Source: Candidatus Sulfotelmatobacter sp.
GTDB lineage: Bacteria; Acidobacteriota; Terriglobia; Terriglobales; Acidobacteriaceae
Length of the DNA: 64,000 nt
Direction: 5' to 3'
NCBI GenBank assembly: GCA_036500765.1
Contig: DASYBM010000008.1
Coordinates: forward strand, 1 to 64,000
The notes beneath the pieces are model-generated. The model ran no database searches and was not told where the DNA came from. It worked only from the letters and a program-made list of their open reading frames with translations. The position numbers were made by a program, and so were the translations under genes. Every line of letters begins with the position of its first letter. Positions within the stretch are counted from its first letter, which is position 1. Positions 7,853 to 15,925 of this stretch are shown here, piece by piece.

Positions 7853-10258
7853 ATGGACGAGATCGTTAAGGATTTTCTTATCGAGAGCGGCGAGAACCTG
7901 GACCGACTGGATCAGGAACTGGTGAAACTGGAGAGCGAGCCCTCGTCCAAGGAATTGTTAGACAGCGTCTTCCGGACGATTCATACCATTAAGGGGACGT
8001 GCGGTTTTCTGGGCTTTACCCGGCTGGAAAAGCTGACGCACGCGGGCGAGAACCTGTTGTCACGGCTGCGCGACGGCGAAATCGGGCTGAATGCGAAAGT
8101 CACCAGTGGTTTGCTGGCCATGGTCGACGGAGTGCGGCAAATGCTAGCCGCTATTCAGGATTCGGGCCATGACGGCGAGGAAAATTATGCGCCACTGATC
8201 GCAGCACTGGGACGCTTGCAAGTCGAGCAGGCTGTTGGAGCAATGCCCGAAGCGGACGCAGCCCGCGTGACTGCCGGCGACAACTCGGGTGAGATTCGCA
8301 TCCTTCCGGCGGGGGAGCCCGATTGCAGGCTTGGTCCTCAAGAGTCGACGGAGCGGCCTGGCCAAATCGCGGCGCGGGGACCGATTGCACCGGTCGTGGT
8401 GGAACCCGCTGTGTCGGGGCAGCAAGCGCCGGAAAGCCGCAATCCTGAGCCCGGCAATCCTGAGTCCGGCAATTCTGAGTCGCGCAATCCTGAGTCCGGC
8501 AATCCTGAGTCTTCGGTCGAAACCATCCGCGTTGCAGTTACGCTGCTCGACCGGCTGATGAATCTGGTGGGCGAGCTGGTGCTGGCGCGGAACCAGTTGC
8601 TGCAACTCTCCGGCCGTTCGCAGGATGCCGGATTTCAGGCGGTCGCCCAGCGGATGAATCTGATCGCCACGGAGTTGCAGGGGGAAGTGATGAAGACCCG
8701 CATGCAGCCGATTGGCAATATCTGGAACAAGTTTCCGCGCACGGTTCGCGATCTTGCGCTCAGTTGCGGCAAGGAAGTCCGGCTCGAAATGGAGGGGCAG
8801 GACACGGAACTGGACCGAACCATCATTGAAGCGATCAAGGATCCTCTGACGCACCTGGTGCGCAATTCCGTGGATCACGGCGTGGAATGCGCGGCGGTGC
8901 GCCGGCGCGCGGGTAAGGACGCCGCTGGTCTGCTCAAGTTGCGGGCGTTTCACGAGGGCGGGCAGGTCAATATCGAGATCAGCGACGACGGCGCCGGTCT
9001 CGATGTGGACCGCATCCGGCAGAAGGCCATCGAGCGCGGACTCATTCCGAAGCCAGCCGCGTCGAACCAGACTTCGGCGCAGGCTTCGGCGCAGGCTTCG
9101 GCGCAGGTCTCGGGCATGGCCGAGCGGGACGTTTTCAATCTGATTTTCCTTCCCGGATTCTCGACCGCCGAAAAAGTCAGCAACGTGTCTGGTCGCGGAG
9201 TGGGCATGGATGTGGTGAAAACGAACGTCGAGAAAATCGGCGGCACGGTCGACATTCAGTCGACTCCGGGGCGGGGCACTTCCGTGCGGGTGAAAATTCC
9301 GCTGACCCTGGCCATTATTCCAGCGCTGATCGTGACTTGCGGCGGCGAACGGTTCGCCATTCCGCAAGTCAGCTTGTCGGAACTGGTGCGGCTGGACGCG
9401 GAGGAGCGGGAAACAAAAATCGAACTAGTTCATGGCGCGCCGGTGTACCGGCTGCGGGGACGTTTATTGCCGCTGGTGTATCTGGATCGGGAACTCGGAA
9501 TTGGCCAGGGCGAGCAAGAAGCCAGTTCTCCCGCCGCCATCAACATCGTCGTGTTACAGGCGGAGGAGCAGCAGTTCGGCCTGATCGTGGACGAAATTAC
9601 CGACACCGAGGAAATCGTGGTCAAGCCGCTGGGCAAGCAACTCAAGGGCATCAGCGCATACGCGGGCGCGACCATTATGGGGGACGGGCGAGTCGCGTTA
9701 ATTCTCGATGTGCCGGGACTGGCGCAGAAGGCGCGGGTGATCGCCGAAGGACAGGAATTCGGTCATGATGAAGGGCGCTGCGGAGCCGCCGCCCAAGCCT
9801 TCCGCGAAGAACATGCTCTGTTGCTGGCCGGGAATGGAATCGAGGGGAGGGTAGCGATTCCACTTTCGATGGTAGCGCGGCTCGAGGAATTTCCCAAGTC
9901 GGTGGTGGAACTCGCCGCCGCTCAGGAAGTGATGCAGTATCGCGGACAGATCGTACCGCTGGTGCGCCTGTCCCAGATCTTCCCCAGTTCGAGCGAGGCG
10001 GAGATGCAGGAGCCGGATCGTTCCATTCAGGTTGTGGTTTATTCGGAGGGCAAACATACGGTCGGCCTGATCGTGGATCGCATCATCGACATCGTGGAAG
10101 AGCGGGCCATGGTTGAGTCGCTCACTCCGCGCGCTGGAATTGTGGGCTCGTTCGTGACTCAGCGCCACGTGACCGATCTGCTGGACCTGCCCGCGATCGT
10201 GCGCGCCGCTGTTCCCGGATTACTGGATGGACTTGATTCGCAGGCGGGCGGAATATAG
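7853..10258 (+). CDS. cheA: Chemotaxis histidine kinase CheA with tandem C-terminal CheW domains
   Basis: From the ATG at 7853 the protein has 801 residues. In order: Hpt domain with phospho-accepting His44 in TIHTIKGTCGF; a long low-complexity linker without a recognisable CheY-binding P2 domain; the P3 dimerisation helices (LMNLVGELVLARNQLLQL); a HATPase domain with HLVRNSVDHGVE, DDGAGLD and GRGVGMDVV; and then two CheW-like domains (about 485-620 and 640-790). CheA passes phosphate to CheY and CheB under control of MCP arrays. Duplication of the CheW domain at the C-terminus is uncommon. The linker carries five 15-base repeats and the ATP-binding domain has an Ala/Gln/Ser repeat. cheW and an MCP follow in the same direction; cheY, cheB and cheR are not in the window. 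Confidence 0.95.
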   Translation: MDEIVKDFLIESGENLDRLDQELVKLESEPSSKELLDSVFRTIHTIKGTCGFLGFTRLEKLTHAGENLLSRLRDGEIGLNAKVTSGLLAMVDGVRQMLAAIQDSGHDGEENYAPLIAALGRLQVEQAVGAMPEADAARVTAGDNSGEIRILPAGEPDCRLGPQESTERPGQIAARGPIAPVVVEPAVSGQQAPESRNPEPGNPESGNSESRNPESGNPESSVETIRVAVTLLDRLMNLVGELVLARNQLLQLSGRSQDAGFQAVAQRMNLIATELQGEVMKTRMQPIGNIWNKFPRTVRDLALSCGKEVRLEMEGQDTELDRTIIEAIKDPLTHLVRNSVDHGVECAAVRRRAGKDAAGLLKLRAFHEGGQVNIEISDDGAGLDVDRIRQKAIERGLIPKPAASNQTSAQASAQASAQVSGMAERDVFNLIFLPGFSTAEKVSNVSGRGVGMDVVKTNVEKIGGTVDIQSTPGRGTSVRVKIPLTLAIIPALIVTCGGERFAIPQVSLSELVRLDAEERETKIELVHGAPVYRLRGRLLPLVYLDRELGIGQGEQEASSPAAINIVVLQAEEQQFGLIVDEITDTEEIVVKPLGKQLKGISAYAGATIMGDGRVALILDVPGLAQKARVIAEGQEFGHDEGRCGAAAQAFREEHALLLAGNGIEGRVAIPLSMVARLEEFPKSVVELAAAQEVMQYRGQIVPLVRLSQIFPSSSEAEMQEPDRSIQVVVYSEGKHTVGLIVDRIIDIVEERAMVESLTPRAGIVGSFVTQRHVTDLLDLPAIVRAAVPGLLDGLDSQAGGI
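8441..8515 (+). repeat. Five tandem 15-base repeats in the cheA linker
   Basis: Units of AATCCTGAGTCCGGC at 8441, 8456, 8471, 8486 and 8501, each with small changes, encoding a repeated NPESG-type pentapeptide between the Hpt and P3 domains. The copy number is likely to vary by slippage. Confidence 0.92.
9071..9106 (+). repeat. Three tandem 12-base repeats in the cheA ATP-binding domain
   Basis: GCTTCGGCGCAG-like units encode repeated SAQA between KPAA and the GMAERDVF segment, that is, in the region of the ATP lid where loop length varies among CheA proteins. Confidence 0.85.
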
Positions 10259-10269
10259 GAGCGATTGCA

Positions 10270-10764
10270 TTGGCGTTGCAACCTGTCTACACATTGTCGC
10301 AACCGTTCTGCACGTTACAGTTCTGCACCTTCCTGCTGAACGGATATTTATTCGGAGTGCCCGTGCCCGAGGTGCAGGAAGTGATCCGGTATCAGCCGAT
10401 AACGCCGGTGCCGCTGGCGCCTCCGGCCGTGGTAGGCATGATCAACCTGCGGGGACAGATCGTGCTCGCCATCGATCTGCGGCACAGGCTGGCGCTGGAG
10501 AAACGTTGCGAGGGTGAACTGCCCATGAACGTGGTCGTGCGCACGCCGGATGGCGCCGTCAGCCTGCTGGTGGATGAGATCGGGGATGTGATTGAAGTCG
10601 ACCACTCGACCTTCGAAGCTCCCCCGGAAACGCTGCGCGGCGCGGTGCGCGCGATGATTCTTGGGGTGCACAAACTGGATCACCGGCTGCTGCATTTACT
10701 CGACACCGGGAAAGCCTGCCAGGTACCCGACGCGGGCGACAGCCCGGTGAATGACCACCTCTAG
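10270..10764 (+). CDS. cheW: Chemotaxis adaptor protein CheW
   Basis: A protein of 164 residues, a single CheW domain: FLLNGYLFGVPVPEVQEV, the conserved GMINLRGQIVLAIDLRHRL segment, and SLLVDEIGDVIEVD. CheW couples receptors to CheA in the chemoreceptor array. It begins 11 bases after the cheA stop and is surely co-transcribed; the upstream AGGAGCGATTG may serve as the ribosome binding site for an early start, and the first residues (LQPVYTLSQPFC) are poorly conserved so the exact start is uncertain. The MCP gene follows after about 125 bases. Confidence 0.93.
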   Translation: MALQPVYTLSQPFCTLQFCTFLLNGYLFGVPVPEVQEVIRYQPITPVPLAPPAVVGMINLRGQIVLAIDLRHRLALEKRCEGELPMNVVVRTPDGAVSLLVDEIGDVIEVDHSTFEAPPETLRGAVRAMILGVHKLDHRLLHLLDTGKACQVPDAGDSPVNDHL

Positions 10765-10888
10765 CGGAAGCGGAACTGCCATCCACGAAATTGGAACTGC
10801 CGCCACCGGTTGAAGCCCTTTGGCCACGCTGCCGATGAGGAACCTATGTCGGTGAATGGGCTGGGGCGCACTCGCCGGAGGCAAAACC

Positions 10889-12067
10889 ATGCGATTTACA
10901 CTCGGCAAGAAACTTGGTTTGGGTTTTGGGGCGGTGCTCGGGTTGATGGTCTTGAGCACGGCGCTCAGCTACTACAAGCTGACCTGGATCATGGCCATAT
11001 GCGAACTGGTCGCGCTCATCGTTGGTATCGGGATGGCGCTCCATCTGGGCCGTCGCATTTCCCGGACGACGCAATCGCTGGTGAACCAGGCGGAGGCCAT
11101 TGCGGCGGGCGACCTGAGCCAGATCGATCTGGAAGTGCCTGGCGAAGACGAACTGGGAGAGCTGACCAAGGCCATCAACAAAGTGAACCACAGCCTGAGA
11201 AGCATGATCCTCGCTATCGCGGAGAATGCCCAGCACGTGGCTTCGGCCAGCCAACAACTCTCCACGAGCAGCCAGCAGATATCGGCTAACTCGGAGGGAA
11301 CGTCAGCTCAAGCCAATATAGTGTCCGAGGCGACCCAGCAGGTGAGCCAGAATCTGAAGAGTCTGTCGCATGGCGCCACGGAAATGACATCGACCATCCA
11401 GTCGATCGCCGCCAATGCGCATGAAGCGGCTACGGTGGCTTCCGGCGCCATGCAGACTGCGGAGGCCGCTAATTCCACGGTGGGAAAACTGGGCGCCTCC
11501 AGCGCGGAGATTGGGGAAGTGATTAAAGTCATCACCTCGATCGCGCAGCAAACCAACCTGCTGGCGCTCAATGCCACCATCGAAGCGGCGCGCGCAGGCG
11601 AGGCGGGAAAAGGTTTCGCGGTGGTAGCCAACGAGGTAAAAGAGTTGGCCAAGCAGACGGCCAAAGCGACGGAGGACATCAGTCGCAAAATTACCGCCAT
11701 TCAAACCGATACCAAGGGTGCGGTGGAGGCGATCGGCTCGATCACCACCGTCATCGGCATGGTCAATGACATATCGGCGACGATTGCAACGGCCGTTGAA
11801 GAGCAGAGCGCGACCACTACCGAGATGACGCGGAACGTGGCCGATGCGGCCAAAGGATCGGAGGAGATCACGCGCAACATCGAGGGCGTGGCGCACGGGG
11901 CTCAAAGCACCTCTGGTAGTGCGCAGGAGTCGCAGCAGGCTGCCAACGAACTCCTGGAGATGGCGGAACAACTGCGCCGTCTGGTTTCGCAATTCAAGAT
12001 CAACGGCGGCCGCAGCTACCGCGCTCAAGCCGCCTTCAAGAGCATGGCCGCGTCCGCGGGAAAGTAA
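10889..12067 (+). CDS. Methyl-accepting chemotaxis protein lacking a ligand-binding domain
   Basis: From ATG at 10889, preceded by CGGAGGC, the protein has 392 residues. [19 protein letters not shown] begins membrane segment 1 (about 8-27); only about five residues (YYKLT) separate it from membrane segment 2 (about 33-52), so the periplasmic sensor seen in ordinary MCPs is absent. A HAMP domain (about 53-105) and a full signalling region follow, with the hairpin tip [19 protein letters not shown] and [15 protein letters not shown]. It should still assemble with CheA and CheW, but its stimulus must be sensed in the membrane, via HAMP, or through partner proteins. The first helix resembles that of 4HB-type MCPs, so an internal loss of that domain is plausible. 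No C-terminal CheR/CheB pentapeptide is seen. Confidence 0.93.
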   Translation: MRFTLGKKLGLGFGAVLGLMVLSTALSYYKLTWIMAICELVALIVGIGMALHLGRRISRTTQSLVNQAEAIAAGDLSQIDLEVPGEDELGELTKAINKVNHSLRSMILAIAENAQHVASASQQLSTSSQQISANSEGTSAQANIVSEATQQVSQNLKSLSHGATEMTSTIQSIAANAHEAATVASGAMQTAEAANSTVGKLGASSAEIGEVIKVITSIAQQTNLLALNATIEAARAGEAGKGFAVVANEVKELAKQTAKATEDISRKITAIQTDTKGAVEAIGSITTVIGMVNDISATIATAVEEQSATTTEMTRNVADAAKGSEEITRNIEGVAHGAQSTSGSAQESQQAANELLEMAEQLRRLVSQFKINGGRSYRAQAAFKSMAASAGK

Positions 12068-12119
12068 GGCGCGCGCAGGAACGATGCCGGGCTGAGACTA
12101 ATTCCCAACGAGGCCATTT

Positions 12120-12175
12120 GCGCGGAGATCCTTCACTTCGCCTGAACAACGGCTCCGTTCAGGATGACAATCAAG
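12120..12175. repeat. Family B repeat after the MCP gene
   Basis: GATCCTTCACTTCGCCTGAA, then CGGCTCCGTTCAGGATGACA, fill the convergent gap between the MCP gene and the c-di-GMP gene. Confidence 0.6.
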
Positions 12176-12220
12176 TTGGATGACAACAGCGATCCATTCC
12201 TGAGATCACACTGTTGTTCA

Positions 12221-15061
12221 TTAGATTTTCTTGGTCAGGCTGTCGATGTAGCGGTTGTTGAAGTATGTGGTTGTTTTCTGGACGAACTCGAGAATTTTGA
12301 ACATGCGTTCGCGGCCTTCGCGATTCACTTCGCGGAACTGGACGGCAATGCCGGAACCTGGATCCAGTCGCAGCACCACACCTTCCGCCGACAAACCAGC
12401 GTCGTCCATGGAGAATCCCAGCTTGATTTTGCTGCCCGGCGGAAGGATGGTGCTGGTTTCCACGAAACAGCCTCCCATGCTGAGGTCGGTGACATTGGCG
12501 AATACAGGAGTTTTTCCAGCTTCGGTTTGCATTTCGATAGTGACCCGGCACTTCAGGCGGGGATGGGAACGGCGGTCTTTATAGGAAAGCTCTTTCTGTT
12601 TTTCAAGGTACATGCGGCGGTCGGCTTGAGTGAGCAGTTGCTCGGCGTCTTTGCCGTCTTCGGGATACAGCGCGCGCCCGACACTGAGCGAGAGAATATC
12701 TTCGCCGCAGACTTCGCTTCCCGCCTGGCGGGCCAAGGCGCGCATTTGCTCCGCTTTTTTACTCGCGGCCTCGGGGGTGAGCCCGGGCGCGATCACGACG
12801 AATTCGTCTCCGCCCATGCGGGCGACGTAGTCATATTCGCGGCAGCTATCTTTGAGGGCCTGGGCGAACAGACGTAATACGCGGTTGCCCTCCAGATGGC
12901 CGAAGCGGTCGTTGATCTGCTTGAAGCCGTCCATGTCGGAGACCATTACGGTCAGCGTGGAGTCGTCGCGCTTGCAGCGGGCGAGGTCACGATCCAGTTG
13001 CAGAAAGAGCGAACGCGCGTTGGGCAGGCCGGTAAGGTAGTCGGTGGTGGCGGAGCTTTCCGCCTGCTGATACTTGAGAGCGTTCTCGATCGACAAGGCC
13101 ATCTTGCCGCTGACCGCGAGCAGAATACGCAGATGGTCGGTGGAGAAGGCGTCACGGTCGGCGCGATACAGCGCGAGCACGCCGATGACTCCGGCGATGC
13201 CCTCCAGGGGCACGGCCAGCGCCGAACGGAGCGTGCTGAATTTTGAAGGATCGTTCAGGTATCCCGGTTCGACCGACGGGTTGCCGTTGATGATCGGCTT
13301 GCGGTTGTGCGCCACCCAGCCCGAGAGGCCGTCGCCGATGGGGATTCGCAGCGAGGAAAAGAGGCGATAGTTGTCGCCGTTTACGTACTCGGGAATGAGT
13401 TCGGCGTCGCGTTTGATGTAGATCGCGATCGCGTCATAGGGAACCATGGGCTTGAGTTTCACCGAGAAGACCGAGAGCGTCTCGGTCAGGCTGAGCGATG
13501 CGCCGAGGTCCTGGCTTAGTTCGAAGAGCGATTGCGCTTCTTGCCTGGCGGCGGCGATGGAGGATAGGAAAGTCGTTTCACCTCCCGCGTAATCCGGGAC
13601 ATTGGTGGCGTTCTCAAATCCCGCTGCCGGTTCGTGCCCGCGCTCGATCTTGATCGAAGTGGAGAGCGGGCCGTTGGGATCCTGCGCCGATTTGGCTACA
13701 GCCAACCGCTCCAGATATTGATAGCGTTTTTGCAGAACGTCGACCACACGCGGATCAAACGACTTTCCGGATTCGGCCGCGAGTTTCTGTATGACTTCGC
13801 GCATGGGCAGAGCGCGGCGGTATTGCCGGTCTGAAGCCAGAGCGTCGAGATAATCTACGGCCGAAAGGATGCGGGCGCCGATAGGGATTTCCGCGCCCTT
13901 TAGTCCCATGGGGTAGCCGGAGCCGTCCCACTTTTCGTGGTGAGCGCGGACGATCGGCACCACCGGATACGGGAAGCGCACGCGCTCAAGAATCTCGGCG
14001 CCGACGAGCGTGTGAATTTTCATCTTCTCGAATTCTTCCGGCGTGAGGCGGCCCGGCTTTGAGATGATGTGCTCGGGTACCGCCAGCTTTCCAATGTCGT
14101 GCAGCAGAGCGGCCGCGTGGAGCGCCTCGAGTTCAGGGCCGGTCACGCCCAACTCCTTGGCCACTTCAATGGCGTAGACGCGGACGCGCTGGAGGTGCTC
14201 GTGCGTAGTGTGGTCTTTGGCTTCGATGGCCATGGCCAGGGCTTCGATCGTCCGCAGATGCAGGTTTGCCATGTCCTCGACGTGGCGCTTCTCGTCTTCC
14301 AGTTTGCCGAGATAAAGGCGATACGAGCGGTAGATGACGTAAACGGCGGGCACCAGCAGCAGCGAGGTTTCCCAGTTGAAGGTGTGATTCAGCCAGGCCA
14401 CCGAGCCGGCGATTCCAGCTCCGACCAGATAGTAGGGGAACGACCAGAAATAACAGTCCACCAGAATTCGGATGAGCGGCCGGCGCTCGGTCAGCGAGAT
14501 GACTGTCGCGATGGAGCCGGCGTTGGCGATGAAATAAACGATCGCGGCCAGCACCAGCAAGAGTGGATGATTCGGCAGAAGCCGGTTTGTCAGAGGATGG
14601 TGATAGACGACGTAGGCCAGCGCCGTTGAAAGCGAGCCCGCGCACACATTGAACGTCACCTGAATCGCTTTGGGGCGCTCGGGATAAAGGCATTGGGCCA
14701 GCATCGAGACGGCGCCCAGAATCAGCGTCTCGCTATAGCTGAGTTCCAGGATGCCGATGAGGATGAAAAGAAAATTTACCGACAGCGTGCCCGTGATGCC
14801 GGGCAGATTCACCTTGAGCCGCGAGGCCAGGATGGCGATGCACAGGTAGCAGATGAACTCCGCGATGTTCTTACTGGTCTGGTGAACGCCGCCGAGAATC
14901 AGCGTGGCCAGTCCGGCGATCACTACGACACTGATGAACAGCTTGGCCGGTAGAGACAGAGATCTCCACGAGCGCGAGTGCGCGGGCAGAGCTATGGGAG
15001 CGCTGGTGACGCCAGTCATCATGCGAGTAAACACACGCTGGCCCGAGGGACAGCCAGCCAC
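12221..15061 (-). CDS. Membrane cyclic-di-GMP protein: HD-GYP, GAF, GGDEF and PilZ domains in one chain
   Basis: A protein of 946 residues from a GTG at 15061; ATG codons at 15022 and 15019 are plausible alternatives. The N-terminal third (about 38-250) has about eight membrane segments. The HD-GYP phosphodiesterase domain follows (HD at 321-322 in LLHDIGK; HHEKWDGSGYP with GYP at 382-384), then GAF (about 510-660), a GGDEF cyclase domain with intact GGDEF (750-754) and an inhibitory-site RxxD (741-744) exactly five residues before it, and a C-terminal PilZ domain with RxxxR (831-835) and DLSMGG (859-864). So synthesis, breakdown, product inhibition and effector binding of c-di-GMP are all encoded in one protein. 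It lies convergent to the chemotaxis genes and may link to motility or to the PilT-like ATPase elsewhere in the window. Confidence 0.94.
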   Translation of the reverse strand: MAGCPSGQRVFTRMMTGVTSAPIALPAHSRSWRSLSLPAKLFISVVVIAGLATLILGGVHQTSKNIAEFICYLCIAILASRLKVNLPGITGTLSVNFLFILIGILELSYSETLILGAVSMLAQCLYPERPKAIQVTFNVCAGSLSTALAYVVYHHPLTNRLLPNHPLLLVLAAIVYFIANAGSIATVISLTERRPLIRILVDCYFWSFPYYLVGAGIAGSVAWLNHTFNWETSLLLVPAVYVIYRSYRLYLGKLEDEKRHVEDMANLHLRTIEALAMAIEAKDHTTHEHLQRVRVYAIEVAKELGVTGPELEALHAAALLHDIGKLAVPEHIISKPGRLTPEEFEKMKIHTLVGAEILERVRFPYPVVPIVRAHHEKWDGSGYPMGLKGAEIPIGARILSAVDYLDALASDRQYRRALPMREVIQKLAAESGKSFDPRVVDVLQKRYQYLERLAVAKSAQDPNGPLSTSIKIERGHEPAAGFENATNVPDYAGGETTFLSSIAAARQEAQSLFELSQDLGASLSLTETLSVFSVKLKPMVPYDAIAIYIKRDAELIPEYVNGDNYRLFSSLRIPIGDGLSGWVAHNRKPIINGNPSVEPGYLNDPSKFSTLRSALAVPLEGIAGVIGVLALYRADRDAFSTDHLRILLAVSGKMALSIENALKYQQAESSATTDYLTGLPNARSLFLQLDRDLARCKRDDSTLTVMVSDMDGFKQINDRFGHLEGNRVLRLFAQALKDSCREYDYVARMGGDEFVVIAPGLTPEAASKKAEQMRALARQAGSEVCGEDILSLSVGRALYPEDGKDAEQLLTQADRRMYLEKQKELSYKDRRSHPRLKCRVTIEMQTEAGKTPVFANVTDLSMGGCFVETSTILPPGSKIKLGFSMDDAGLSAEGVVLRLDPGSGIAVQFREVNREGRERMFKILEFVQKTTTYFNNRYIDSLTKKI

Positions 15062-15270
15062 TCTGGAAGGTACCAGCTAACGTGTTTAGAAACAATGATT
15101 TAGGTTGCCACGGCGCAAACTTCAGTAACCTGCCTGGGTGACTTTGGTCGCAGGTTTCCGGATGGTTTGCGAGCGGACAATCGGCTCGCGGCGAGTAAGT
15201 TCAAGCGCTGCTTCGAGTTCAGAGCTTCCCGACGACGCGGCTAGCATACCGTGCCAGAGAGGTGGGAAAC

Positions 15271-15816
15271 TCACACGGAGTGCGAAACGTCTTCTTCGGT
15301 TACGTCTGCGCCTGTGCTCGTCGTGGCGGCGGTGGTCGAGGACTTGCCGCGGCGCATGGCTACGATTCCGGTGCGGACCATCTCGAGAACGCCGTAGGGA
15401 CGCAGGACTTCGAGCAGGCCGTCGATTTTGTCTTCGGCTCCGGTGATTTCGATGGTCAGCGAGTCGGGGGCTACGTCGACGACGCGGGCGCGAAAGACGC
15501 TGGCCAGTTCCAGCACGTGCGAGCGCGCATCGTGCGTGGCCGCGACTTTGATCATCGCCAGGTCGCGGATGATCGCCGGCTGGTTGGTGATGTTTTCCAC
15601 GAGCAGCACGTTGACGAGCTTGTAGAGATTGGCCTCGATGCGGCGCGCCTGATCGTGGTCGGCGTCGACGGTGATGGTCATGCGCGAGACTTCGGGCTTC
15701 TCGGTGCGGCCAACTGTGAGCGAATCGATATTGAAAGCGCGACGGCGAAACAGCGAGGCCACGCGGGTCAGGACGCCTGGTTTATTTTCTACGTAGACTA
15801 CGTAAGTGTTTAGCAT
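15271..15816 (-). CDS. ilvN: Acetolactate synthase small (regulatory) subunit
   Basis: A protein of 181 residues. The N-terminal ACT domain is clear: LNTYVVYVENKPGVLTRVAS, FRRRAFNIDSLTVGRTEK, SRMTITVD. The second half (ALS_ss_C) has HDARSHVLELASVFRARVVDV and GLLEVLRPYGVLEMVRTG. It binds valine and makes the large subunit IlvB sensitive to feedback inhibition. It lies directly downstream of ilvB on the same strand, separated by about 110 bases filled by a tandem repeat array. The last 20 residues are a low-complexity Ser/Thr/Ala tail. Also called ilvH in some species. Confidence 0.96.
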   Translation of the reverse strand: MLNTYVVYVENKPGVLTRVASLFRRRAFNIDSLTVGRTEKPEVSRMTITVDADHDQARRIEANLYKLVNVLLVENITNQPAIIRDLAMIKVAATHDARSHVLELASVFRARVVDVAPDSLTIEITGAEDKIDGLLEVLRPYGVLEMVRTGIVAMRRGKSSTTAATTSTGADVTEEDVSHSV

Positions 15817-15819
15817 GGC

Positions 15820-15906
15820 GGTCGTTAGTCGTTAGTCGTCAGTCGTTAGCCGTTGGTCGTTAGTCGTCGGTCTTCGGTCGTCGGCCTTCGGTCTTCGGTC
15901 GTCGGC
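15820..15906 (+). repeat. Tandem array of GTCGTTAGTC/GTCGTCGGTC words between ilvB and ilvN
   Basis: Roughly a dozen imperfect 7-10 base units (GTCGTTAGTC, GTCGTCAGTC, GTCTTCGGTC, GTCGTCGGTC) fill the gap between the two acetolactate synthase genes. The same words form the inverted arms around the four-helix-bundle gene at 2.3 kb and an in-frame insert in der. Confidence 0.85.
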
Positions 15907-15925
15907 TATCTCCTTTCAGTCTCGT

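Noticed and set aside
8441-8515. Possible CRISPR-like array
   Set aside because: The repeats are directly adjacent 15-mers without spacers, within the cheA reading frame.
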